From contig DASUKQ010000151.1 of the NCBI GenBank assembly GCA_036278635.1, positions 1-8,970 of the forward strand: a DNA stretch of 8,970 bases. The letters run 5' to 3'. The notes beneath the pieces were generated by a model. That model had not been told where the DNA came from and did no database searches. It worked only from the letters and a program-made list of their open reading frames with translations. A program made the translations under genes and the position numbers. Origin of the DNA: 66-474 sp036278635. GTDB lineage: Bacteria; Pseudomonadota; Gammaproteobacteria; Xanthomonadales; Rhodanobacteraceae. Below, in pieces: positions 1-5,632 of this stretch (positions are counted from its first letter, which is position 1; the number at the start of each line of letters is the position of its first letter).

Positions 1-1337
1 ATCCACCACGTCGCATAGGTACTGAACTTGTAGCCGCGGCGGTATTCGAACTTGTCCACCGCCTTCATCAGGCCGATGTTGCCTTCCTGGATCAGGTCGA
101 GGAACTGCAGTCCGCGGTTGGTGTATTTCTTGGCGATCGAAATCACGAGGCGCAGGTTGGCCTCGACCATTTCCTTCTTGGCACGACGGGCCTTGGCCTC
201 GCCGATCGACATTGCGCGGTTGATTTCCTTGATGTCGGTGAGCGGCAGGTACAGCGCGCGCTCGATCTCGGTGAGCTTCTGCTGCTCCAGCAGGACGTCG
301 TCGCGGTGGTTGCGGATGGCCGGCACCCACTTCTGGCGCTTGCGCGAAAGCTCGGCGGTCCAGCCCAGGTTGGTTTCGTTGGACGGGAACAGTTCGATGA
401 ATTCCTTGCGCGGCATGTGGCACTGGCGGATGCAGATGTCCATGATCACCCGTTCGTGCTGGCGGATCGCCGCCACCACGTCGCGCAGTTTGCGCACGAA
501 TCCGTCGATCAGCGCGGAGGGGAGCTTGAGCTTCAGGAACTCCTCGCCCATCTTCTCGCGCAGCTTCTGCGACTTCCTGTCGGCAACGCCGTACTTGTCG
601 GCGGTGCGCTGGAATTTGCCGTACAGCTCGCGCAACACGTCCATGCGGCGCTGCACTTCGACCGGGTCGGGGCCGCTGGGCGTGCTTTCGGTGGTGTCCG
701 ACGCGGAGTCGTCGTCCTCGTCGTCGTTGTCGTCGCCGTTGTCGGAGTCATTGTCGTCCGAGGACGAACCCGCCTCGGCGGCTGGTGCCGTGGTGCCGAA
801 TTCCTCCGCGGGGATTTCGAGGTCGGCGAAGCCGGCGAGGATCTCGCTCATGCGGCGCTTGCCGTCGAGGTGCAGGTCGTACTCCTCCAGCAGCAGCCCG
901 ATCGCCCACGGAAAGCTGGCCAGCGCGGTCTGGACCTGGGTCAGGCCCTCCTCGATGCGCTTGGCGATCGCGATCTCGCCCTCGCGGGTCAGGAGCTCGA
1001 CCGTGCCCATTTCGCGCATGTACATGCGCACCGGGTCGGTCGTGCGGCCGACTTCGGCGTCCACTGCGGACAGCAGCGCGACGGCTTCCTCGGTTGCGGT
1101 TTCGTCGTCGTCGCCGCTGACCGGGCCTTCGGCACTGATCATGTCGGTATCGGGTGCGATCTCGTGCACCTCGATGCCCATGCCGTTGATCATCCCGATG
1201 ATGTCTTCGATCTGCTCCGGATCGACGATGTCGTCGGGGAGGTGATCGTTGACCTCGGCGTAAGTCAGGTAACCCTGCTCACGGCCCTTGGTGATCAACT
1301 GCTTGATTTCGGATTGCTGCGTGGGGAGATTTTCCAT
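1..1337 (-). CDS. rpoD: RNA polymerase primary sigma factor RpoD (sigma-70), N-terminal part; C-terminus beyond window
   Basis: Housekeeping sigma factor that directs RNA polymerase to -10/-35 promoters. The first 445 codons are present, read leftward from ATG at 1335-1337. Visible parts are region 1.1 (residues about 1-80, MENLPTQQSEIKQLI...), region 1.2 (about 100-131, DPVRMYMREMGTVELLTREG), the non-conserved insert (about 132-375), and region 2.1-2.3 (about 380-445), including NLRLVISIAKKYTNRGL, FLDLIQEGNIGLMKAVDKFE and YRRGYKFSTYATWW. The last is the core-binding and DNA-melting helix, so the call is near certain. Regions 2.4, 3 and 4 lie off the left edge; family length of about 610-630 residues means some 180 are missing. 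The insert holds a strongly acidic Asp/Ser/Asn tract at residues 191-217. A GGTGA sequence three bases before the ATG is a plausible ribosome site. The gene upstream on this strand is dtd, not dnaG as in the classical rpsU-dnaG-rpoD operon. Confidence 0.97.
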   Translation of the reverse strand, partial: MENLPTQQSEIKQLITKGREQGYLTYAEVNDHLPDDIVDPEQIEDIIGMINGMGIEVHEIAPDTDMISAEGPVSGDDDETATEEAVALLSAVDAEVGRTTDPVRMYMREMGTVELLTREGEIAIAKRIEEGLTQVQTALASFPWAIGLLLEEYDLHLDGKRRMSEILAGFADLEIPAEEFGTTAPAAEAGSSSDDNDSDNGDDNDDEDDDSASDTTESTPSGPDPVEVQRRMDVLRELYGKFQRTADKYGVADRKSQKLREKMGEEFLKLKLPSALIDGFVRKLRDVVAAIRQHERVIMDICIRQCHMPRKEFIELFPSNETNLGWTAELSRKRQKWVPAIRNHRDDVLLEQQKLTEIERALYLPLTDIKEINRAMSIGEAKARRAKKEMVEANLRLVISIAKKYTNRGLQFLDLIQEGNIGLMKAVDKFEYRRGYKFSTYATWW

Positions 1338-1365
1338 GGGTCACCGCGGGCGACAAGAACCGTTC

Positions 1366-1374
1366 AGTATAGCA
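1366..1374 (-). promoter_or_regulatory. Candidate extended -10 promoter of rpoD
   Basis: Read on the minus strand, 1374-1366 is TGC followed by TATACT, a good extended -10 (TGn plus five of six matches to TATAAT). It stands out as an AT-rich patch in GC-rich DNA. It would start transcription near 1359, giving a leader of about 22 bases before the ATG. No good -35 lies at 17 +/- 1 bases; a TTGATC lies 25 bases upstream, which is too far, so the extended -10 would have to carry recognition. This would give rpoD its own promoter independent of dtd. Confidence 0.5.
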
Positions 1375-1524
1375 AAATGGAGGCTTTCCGGCCATGGATC
1401 AAGGTCGAAAAGACGTGACGGGACAAGCGTTTTGGGGGTCGCCGTCCATGCAAGAATCATCCCAAGTGGTGCAGTGGCTGGTGCTGCCGCGCCCAAGGTT
1501 GTTCGGCCTCCCTTCGCCGCGGGG

Positions 1525-1565
1525 GCAAACGAAGGGTGAGCCTCCCCCTTCGTTTGCGAAGGGGG
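1525..1565. repeat. Hairpin-forming intergenic repeat with two mutually exclusive stems
   Basis: Two overlapping inverted repeats are visible. GCAAACGAAGGG (1525-1536) pairs with CCCTTCGTTTGC (1546-1557), a perfect 12-bp stem with a 9-base loop. CCCCCTTCG (1544-1552) pairs with CGAAGGGGG (1557-1565), a perfect 9-bp stem with a TTTG tetraloop. The middle segment can join either stem, not both. No T-run follows on either strand, so this is not a textbook intrinsic terminator, although it lies 3' of dtd and could slow polymerase. It looks like a dispersed CCCTTCG...CGAAGGG repeat of the xanthomonad type; that identity is from memory, not a search. Confidence 0.55.
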
Positions 1566-1706
1566 AATGAGGGGATGGCTTTTGATCCGAACCGGCATCC
1601 CCCGCGCCTGCAGGAGCCTGCGTGGAGCGGCTGTAGTGAAAAGTCAGGCCACGGAAGGCCGTTCTGGCGCTCGCCGGAGTTGAAAGCATCCACACCGCTG
1701 GAGAGC

Positions 1707-2162
1707 TCACCTTGCAGCGTTCGCGGACGAACGCACGATAAACGTTACCGGGCCATCATTGACCAGTCGCACCTGCATATGGGCCCCGAAGCGCCCGGTT
1801 GCAACCCGCGGATGGGCGGCCCGGGCCAGTTCCACCAGCCGCTCGAACCCGCGTTGACCGTCGGAAGGCGTTGCGGCGCTTGCGAAGCCGGGCCGCATGC
1901 CCTTGCGGGTGTCGGCCGCCAGCGTGAACTGGGGGACCAGCAGCAGGCCGCCGGCGACTTCCGCGAGCGAGCGGTTCATCCGGCCCGCGTCGTCGGAAAA
2001 GACGCGATAACCGAGCAGGCGTTCGCACATCCGGCGGACCTGGGCTTCCCCGTCGCCCGGTTCCACCGCGACCAGCACCAGCAAGCCGGCGTCGATCGCT
2101 CCGACGGTTTCGCCGTCGACTTCGACCGAAGCGGAGGTGACGCGTTGGAGCAGGGCGATCAC
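1707..2162 (-). CDS. dtd: D-aminoacyl-tRNA deacylase (Dtd)
   Basis: Cytoplasmic homodimeric proofreading enzyme that hydrolyses D-amino acids (and mischarged glycine) from tRNA. The 151-residue product is close to the usual length of about 145. It opens with IALLQRVTSASVEVDGE, the standard family N-terminus, carries LLLVPQFTLAADTRKGMRP at residues 73-91 (nucleotide-binding QFTLAAD motif), and ends with NDGPVTF at 135-141, the Gly-cisPro motif (G137-P138) that rejects L-amino acids. I chose the GTG at 2160-2162 because homology begins exactly there. The frame stays open upstream to an ATG at 2537, but that extension is low-complexity translation of repeats and of the opposite acyltransferase gene. 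Residue 77 is Pro where many homologues have Ser (SQFTL). There is no Shine-Dalgarno sequence; the GGGACTC tandem array begins four bases before the start. Divergent from the acyltransferase gene at 2351. Confidence 0.93.
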   Translation of the reverse strand: MIALLQRVTSASVEVDGETVGAIDAGLLVLVAVEPGDGEAQVRRMCERLLGYRVFSDDAGRMNRSLAEVAGGLLLVPQFTLAADTRKGMRPGFASAATPSDGQRGFERLVELARAAHPRVATGRFGAHMQVRLVNDGPVTFIVRSSANAAR

Positions 2163-2166
2163 GGGC

Positions 2167-2194
2167 GGGACTCGGGACTCGGGACTCGGGACTC
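2167..2194. repeat. Tandem heptamer array (GGGACTC) x4
   Basis: Four exact head-to-tail copies of GGGACTC occupy 2167-2173, 2174-2180, 2181-2187 and 2188-2194, then CGCAAG. The array lies four bases upstream of the dtd GTG, where a ribosome site would be expected. Arrays of this heptamer are common in intergenic regions of Xanthomonadaceae in my experience. Copy number is likely variable by slippage. The sequence is seen directly; the family attribution is from memory. Confidence 0.9.
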
Positions 2195-2219
2195 GCAAGA
2201 GCGTAACAACAACGTCGTC

Positions 2220-2261
2220 ATTCCGGGGGCGCCCGCGCCGTTTGCGGGCGCAACCCGGAAT
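2220..2261. repeat. REP-like palindromic hairpin (ATTCCGGG...CCCGGAAT)
   Basis: The outer arms ATTCCGGG (2220-2227) and CCCGGAAT (2254-2261) enclose inner arms GCGCCCGC (2229-2236) and GCGGGCGC (2244-2251), with a 7-base loop (GCCGTTT). One unpaired G on the left and AA on the right separate the two stem sections. In all, 16 perfect base pairs form an imperfect hairpin. It resembles the widespread CATTCCGG...CCGGAATC palindromes of xanthomonads. It lies between the divergent dtd and acyltransferase genes, inside the region expected to hold both promoters. Confidence 0.8.
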
Positions 2262-2338
2262 CCAGTGCCTTTCCTTCGTGGCGTGTCGAAACCCGAAGTT
2301 GATTCGGTCGACCTCGACGCGTTCGCACCACCATTCGT

Positions 2339-2344
2339 TACACT
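2339..2344 (+). promoter_or_regulatory. Possible -10 box of a leaderless acyltransferase transcript
   Basis: TACACT, preceded by GT, ends six bases before the ATG at 2351. A -10 in this position would start transcription at or next to the start codon, giving a leaderless mRNA. This fits the absence of any Shine-Dalgarno sequence in the preceding 15 bases. The -35 region (around 2316-2321) is poor, so this is only a candidate. Confidence 0.3.
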
Positions 2345-2350
2345 CCCGCG

Positions 2351-3250
2351 ATGCGATGGTATACGCAACTCGCCTATGGATCGATTTGGCTCGCGGCGCG
2401 CCTGCCCATGCGTTGGTTTCGTGCACTCGGCGCGGGACTGGGCGCGCTGTTCTGGATGACGAACAGCCGCAAGCGGCGGATCGTCGAGGCCAATCTTGCC
2501 CTGGTGCGGCCGGACCTGCATGGGGCCGAACGTGCAAGGCTGGCCCGCGCCTGCGTGCACGAAACCGGCATCGCGCTGGTCGAGGTGTTCGGCATCTGGA
2601 CCCATCCGCGCCGCGCCCTGGCCGGCGTGCGCGAGGTGCGCGGGCAGGCGTTGTTCGAGGCTGCCGTCGCCGCGAAGCGTGGCCTGATCCTGTGCGCCCC
2701 GCACCTCGGCAGTTGGGAAGTCGCCAACTACTGGGTCGGTGCGCGCACGCCGTTCGCGACGTTCTATACCCCGCCGCGCCATCCCCAGGCCGGGGCGCTG
2801 TTGCGCAGGCTGCGCGAGGGCGGCGCCAGCATCCAGTTCCCCATCGATGATATCGGCGTGCGGCGGGTATTCCGCCATCTGCGCGGCGGCGGGGTGGTGT
2901 CGATCATGCCCGACCACGTGCCGCGCGCCGGCAGCGTGGTGGCGCCGTTCTTCGGGGTGCCGGCGTTGACCATGACGTTGTTGCCGCGCCTCGCGCAACG
3001 CACCGGCGCCGCGGTGCTGATGCTGTTCGTCGAACGCCTTCCGCGCGGTTTCCGGGTGCATTTCCGGGAGCCGCCGAAGGCGCTGATGGACCCCGAGCCG
3101 AAGACCGCGTGCGCGGCGTTGAACGCCGGCGTGGAGGCTTGCGTGCGTGAAGCGTTCACCCAATACCAGTGGAACTACAAACGCTTCAAGGCGCGCTCGG
3201 GCAGCGGCCTGGCCGATGACGCCTACGTCGCGACGGGTGTTGGCACCTGA
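2351..3250 (+). CDS. LpxL/HtrB-family lipid A acyltransferase, first of a tandem pair
   Basis: Predicted inner-membrane acyltransferase (Lip_A_acyltrans family) that transfers a secondary acyl chain from acyl-ACP onto lipid A. The 299-residue product has a hydrophobic N-terminal segment (about 5-36) for membrane attachment. The catalytic H-x4-E motif follows at H118-E123 (APHLGSWE), matching the His/Glu pair of E. coli LpxL. Next come the FYTPPRHP block (138-145), SIMPDHVPRAGSVVAPFFG (184-202) and the family's C-terminal QYQWNYKRFK (271-280). Residue 189 is His where the family usually has Gln (PDQ). The ATG at 2351 opens MRWY, as does the ATG of the paralogue at 3250, which supports both starts. 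The stop overlaps the next start (TGATG), so translation of the two is probably coupled. The acyl chain and the position acylated cannot be told from sequence. Confidence 0.9.
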   Translation: MRWYTQLAYGSIWLAARLPMRWFRALGAGLGALFWMTNSRKRRIVEANLALVRPDLHGAERARLARACVHETGIALVEVFGIWTHPRRALAGVREVRGQALFEAAVAAKRGLILCAPHLGSWEVANYWVGARTPFATFYTPPRHPQAGALLRRLREGGASIQFPIDDIGVRRVFRHLRGGGVVSIMPDHVPRAGSVVAPFFGVPALTMTLLPRLAQRTGAAVLMLFVERLPRGFRVHFREPPKALMDPEPKTACAALNAGVEACVREAFTQYQWNYKRFKARSGSGLADDAYVATGVGT

Positions 3251-4176
3251 TGCGCTGGTACGTGCGAGCGACATGGTGGGCGCTGCGCGTGCTGGGCGTG
3301 CTGCCGCTGCCGGTGCTGTACGCCGTCGGCAGCGCGCTGGGAAGGCCGTTGTGGTGGCGCAAACACGCGCGCGAGCGGGTGCACACGGAAGTGAACATGC
3401 GCATCGTGCATCCGGAACTCGACGAGGGCCCACGCGCGGCGCTGGTGCGCACGTGCCTGCTCGAGACCGGCCACGCGGTGACCGAGATGGCGGCGGTGTG
3501 GGGACGCGGCGCCGAGCGCGCGTTGCGGCTGGTGCGTGCGGTCGAAGGCCTGGAATATTTCGAGGGCGCGTTGCAATCGGGCCGCGGCACGATCATCGCC
3601 GCGCCGCACCTGGGGTGCTGGGAATTGCTCAATTACTGGCTGTGCAGCCGCACGTCGATCGCCATCCTGTATGCCCCGCCGCGCAATCGGGCGTGGGAAA
3701 CCATGCTGGTGCGCGCACGCGGGAAACTCGCTCCCGAGCAGGTCCGTGCCGACGGCGCCGGCGTGCGCAGCCTGTACAGGCGCCTCAGTGCAGGCGGCGT
3801 GGTGGGCATCCTGCCCGACCAGCAACCCAAGCGCGGCGAAGGCCAGTTCGCGCCGTTTTTCGGGGTCGACGCCAACACCATGGTGCTGCTGCCGCGCATC
3901 GCGCAACGCACCGGGGCGACGGTGTTGTTCGCTTTCGCCGAACGCCTGCCGCGCGGAGCGGGGTTTCGCATCCGGATCCGGCCGGCGCCGACGGACGTCG
4001 CCGATGCGGACCTGCAGGTGGCCTGTACCGCGCTCAACCGCGGCGTCGAGCAGTGCGTCGAACTCGCATTCCCCCAATACCAGTGGACCTACAAGCGCTG
4101 GGCGGAACGACCCGATCCGGACGCACCCGATCCGTATTGGTTGGCACGCAACAACATGCCGGGTAGGTTGGGTTGA
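3250..4176 (+). CDS. LpxL/HtrB-family lipid A acyltransferase, second of a tandem pair
   Basis: Paralogue of the preceding gene, 308 residues. The same layout is visible: a hydrophobic N-terminus (about 5-36), catalytic H120-x4-E125 in APHLGCWELLNYW, ILYAPPRNRAWE (139-150), GGVVGILPDQQPKRGEGQF (182-200) with the standard PDQ, and FPQYQWTYKRW (274-284). The pair probably arose by duplication and may add two different secondary chains, as LpxL and LpxM do in E. coli; that split is inference. The start ATG shares its A with the upstream TGA, and there is no clear ribosome site, which suggests reinitiation. The C-terminus is unusual. The last four codons and stop (GRLG, 4162-4176) lie almost entirely in an AGGTTGGGTTGA arm of a dispersed inverted repeat, so the natural end has probably been replaced. 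Confidence 0.9.
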   Translation: MRWYVRATWWALRVLGVLPLPVLYAVGSALGRPLWWRKHARERVHTEVNMRIVHPELDEGPRAALVRTCLLETGHAVTEMAAVWGRGAERALRLVRAVEGLEYFEGALQSGRGTIIAAPHLGCWELLNYWLCSRTSIAILYAPPRNRAWETMLVRARGKLAPEQVRADGAGVRSLYRRLSAGGVVGILPDQQPKRGEGQFAPFFGVDANTMVLLPRIAQRTGATVLFAFAERLPRGAGFRIRIRPAPTDVADADLQVACTALNRGVEQCVELAFPQYQWTYKRWAERPDPDAPDPYWLARNNMPGRLG

Positions 4177-4268
4177 CCCGGCGCCTTTTGCCGGGGAAGC
4201 CCAACATTCCTGCACGGCGTATAACGTTGGGCTTCCGCCGGATGAAGCCCGGCGTCAACCCAACCTGC
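4164..4268. repeat. Dispersed inverted repeat, AGGTTGGG family, copy 1
   Basis: Perfect 12-bp terminal arms: AGGTTGGGTTGA (4165-4176) and TCAACCCAACCT (4255-4266). Nested inside are AAGCCCAAC (4197-4205) and GTTGGGCTT (4226-4234), plus a short CCCGGC/GCCGGG stem at 4177-4195. The left arm contains the stop codon of the second acyltransferase, and the element ends about 20 bases before the lactate dehydrogenase start. Copy 2 is at 8276-8366. It is non-coding and may act as a 3' hairpin terminator or mRNA stabiliser. Confidence 0.85.
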
Positions 4269-4285
4269 ACTTCCGGAAACGCGCC

Positions 4286-5449
4286 ATGCAACCTGTTACC
4301 TGCATCGAGGACCTGCGACGGCTTTACCGGAAACGGGTGCCGCGGATGTTCGTGGATTACTGTGAGTCGGGTTCGTGGACCGAAACCACGTTGCGCAGGA
4401 ACCTCGAGGACTTCGCGCGGATCCAGTTGCACCAGCGGGTCGCGTTGGGCGTCGACGAATGTTCGCAACGGACCACGATGTTGGGGGAAGACGTGGCGTT
4501 ACCAGTCGCGCTGGCGCCGGTCGGCATGCTCGGGATGCAGCGGGCCGACGGCGAGCTGCTGGCGGCGCGCGCAGCCGCGAACTTCGGGGTGCCGTTCACG
4601 CTTTCGACGATGAGCATCGCCTCGATCGAGGATGTCGCGGCGTATTCCGGTCGTCCTTTCTGGTTCCAATTGTACGTGATGCGCGACCACGCCTTCATCG
4701 GCCAGCTCATTGATCGCGCCAAGGCAGCGGGTTGTTCGGCGCTGGTCCTGACGTTGGACCTGCAGGTGATGGGCCAGCGCCACCGCGACGTCAAGAACGG
4801 CCTGTCCACGTCGCCGCGGCCGACGCCGCGCAACCTTGCCGACCTCGCCCGGCACCCCCGCTGGTGCCTCGGCATGGCGCGCACGCGGCGGCGCGGATTC
4901 GGCAACATTGTCGGGCGGGTCAAGGGTGTCCGCGACATGACTTCGCTGGCGGCGTGGACAGCCGGGCAGTTCGACCGCGGGCTGGACTGGGACGATGTCG
5001 ACTGGATCAGGGAGCGCTGGGGCGGGAAACTGGTATTGAAAGGCATCCTCGATCCCGCCGATGCGCGCCGCGCGGTCGATTACGGTGCGGATGCGATCGT
5101 GGTGTCCAACCACGGCGGCCGCCAGCTCGACGGGGCGCCGTCCTCGATCAGCGTGCTGCCCGGGATCGTCGCGGGGGTGGGCAACGATTGCGAGGTCTGG
5201 CTGGACAGCGGCGTACGTTCCGGACAGGACGTGCTGAAGGCGCTGGCGCTGGGCGCGCGCGCGGTGATGATCGGCCGCGCGTTCGTCTACGGCCTCGGCG
5301 CCATGGGCGAAGCCGGCGTCACCACGGTGCTGGAATTGATCCGCCGCGAACTCGACCTGACGATGGTGTTGTGCGGGGTGCGGTCGATTCCTGAAATCGA
5401 TCGGAGCGTGTTGCACCGAAATGGTGTCAGGGACAATTTCCACTCCTGA
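4286..5449 (+). CDS. lldD: FMN-dependent L-lactate / alpha-hydroxy-acid dehydrogenase (LldD family)
   Basis: Flavoenzyme of the glycolate oxidase/lactate dehydrogenase TIM-barrel family. The likely reaction is L-lactate to pyruvate, with electrons passed to the quinone pool at the inner membrane. The product has 387 residues (E. coli LldD has 396). Family residues seen: Y25 (FVDYCESGSW), the PVALAPVGMLGM FMN loop (73-84), FQLY with Y130, T156/D158 (LTLD), K252 (LVLKGI), catalytic H276 with R279 in SNHGGRQLDG, D307 and R311 (LDSGVRSG) and G330-R331. All active-site residues are present, so it should be active. The loop at about 175-220 is the usual membrane-contact segment. The exact substrate (lactate, glycolate or another hydroxy acid) is uncertain. 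The ATG at 4286 is where homology starts and has a weak GGAA nine bases upstream; the open frame before it is a shadow of the acyltransferase. Residues 378-387 and the stop come from the repeat at 5417-5502. Confidence 0.9.
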   Translation: MQPVTCIEDLRRLYRKRVPRMFVDYCESGSWTETTLRRNLEDFARIQLHQRVALGVDECSQRTTMLGEDVALPVALAPVGMLGMQRADGELLAARAAANFGVPFTLSTMSIASIEDVAAYSGRPFWFQLYVMRDHAFIGQLIDRAKAAGCSALVLTLDLQVMGQRHRDVKNGLSTSPRPTPRNLADLARHPRWCLGMARTRRRGFGNIVGRVKGVRDMTSLAAWTAGQFDRGLDWDDVDWIRERWGGKLVLKGILDPADARRAVDYGADAIVVSNHGGRQLDGAPSSISVLPGIVAGVGNDCEVWLDSGVRSGQDVLKALALGARAVMIGRAFVYGLGAMGEAGVTTVLELIRRELDLTMVLCGVRSIPEIDRSVLHRNGVRDNFHS

Positions 5450-5502
5450 TTGGCCATTACGGCCAGCGGCGCCGCGCGAAAATTGTCCCTGACACCATTT
5501 CG
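5417..5502. repeat. MITE/REP-like element with 23-bp perfect inverted repeats
   Basis: The left arm (5417-5439, beginning CGAAATGGTGTCAGGGACAA) and right arm (5480-5502, ending TTGTCCCTGACACCATTTCG) are exact reverse complements over 23 bp. The 40-base centre holds a TGGCC/GGCCA hairpin (5451-5455 with 5461-5465) and a self-complementary GCGGCGCCGC (5466-5475). I recall arms with GGTGTCAGGGACAATTTT from repeats associated with REP-associated (RAYT/IS200-like) transposases; no transposase is present here. The left arm and part of the centre are translated as the end of the lactate dehydrogenase, with the stop at 5447-5449. The folded RNA could also end transcription. Confidence 0.85.
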
Positions 5503-5536
5503 CTACTGCGCGTGTTTCGGCAGGTGTAGGCACGCC

Positions 5537-5567
5537 TCGACCGGAGTAGAGTGGTGGCCCCGGTCGA
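5537..5567. repeat. Short inverted repeat upstream of the secreted-protein gene
   Basis: TCGACCGG (5537-5544) and CCGGTCGA (5560-5567) are perfect 8-bp arms with a 15-base spacer, centred about 80 bases before the ATG at 5633. It could be an operator or a leader hairpin. In DNA this GC-rich it could also be chance. Confidence 0.25.
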
Positions 5568-5622
5568 CGCCGCGCATCGTCGTGCGGGCTGGCTATCGGG
5601 CGTTCGATCCCAATCGTTCCTC

Positions 5623-5627
5623 GGAGG
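5623..5627 (+). promoter_or_regulatory. Ribosome binding site (GGAGG)
   Basis: GGAGG lies five bases before the ATG at 5633 and is the best Shine-Dalgarno sequence in the window. It fixes the start of the secreted protein at 5633 rather than at codons further upstream in the same open frame. Confidence 0.8.
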
Positions 5628-5632
5628 CAGGT

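Larger units (their letters stand above)
1338..1706. other. Non-coding gap between dtd and rpoD
   Basis: These 369 bases lie between two genes on the same strand. They contain the candidate rpoD promoter and a hairpin repeat (1525-1565). Short open frames occur here on both strands, but none has a recognisable domain or a convincing ribosome site, and they overlap the repeat, so I call no gene. The stretch 1590-1690 (CTGCAGGAGCCTGCG and following) resembles intergenic repeat debris, but I could not define its ends. Confidence 0.6.

Noticed and set aside
52..1245. A 397-codon plus-strand frame at the left end
   Set aside because: Antisense to rpoD, whose minus-strand translation matches the family throughout. 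The Ser/Arg-rich plus translation is a shadow.
1399..1710. Small open frames in the dtd-rpoD gap, including one of 103 codons
   Set aside because: They overlap hairpin repeats, have no ribosome site or domain, and compete with equally long frames on the other strand.
2167..2194. CRISPR-like or iteron array
   Set aside because: The four 7-bp units are directly adjacent with no spacers and no cas or rep gene nearby. It is a simple tandem repeat.
3147..4166. Long alternative frames over the acyltransferases, on both strands (also 2159-3433 and 3223-4215, minus)
   Set aside because: Low-complexity Arg/Ala/Gly translations without motifs. The in-frame acyltransferase pair carries full family motifs.
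3536..4285. N-terminal extension of the lactate dehydrogenase frame
   Set aside because: The frame is open from 3536, but this part is out-of-frame acyltransferase sequence followed by a repeat. Homology starts at the ATG at 4286.
5417..5502. Complete insertion sequence
   Set aside because: The element is only 86 bp and carries no transposase. At most it is a non-autonomous or REP-type element.
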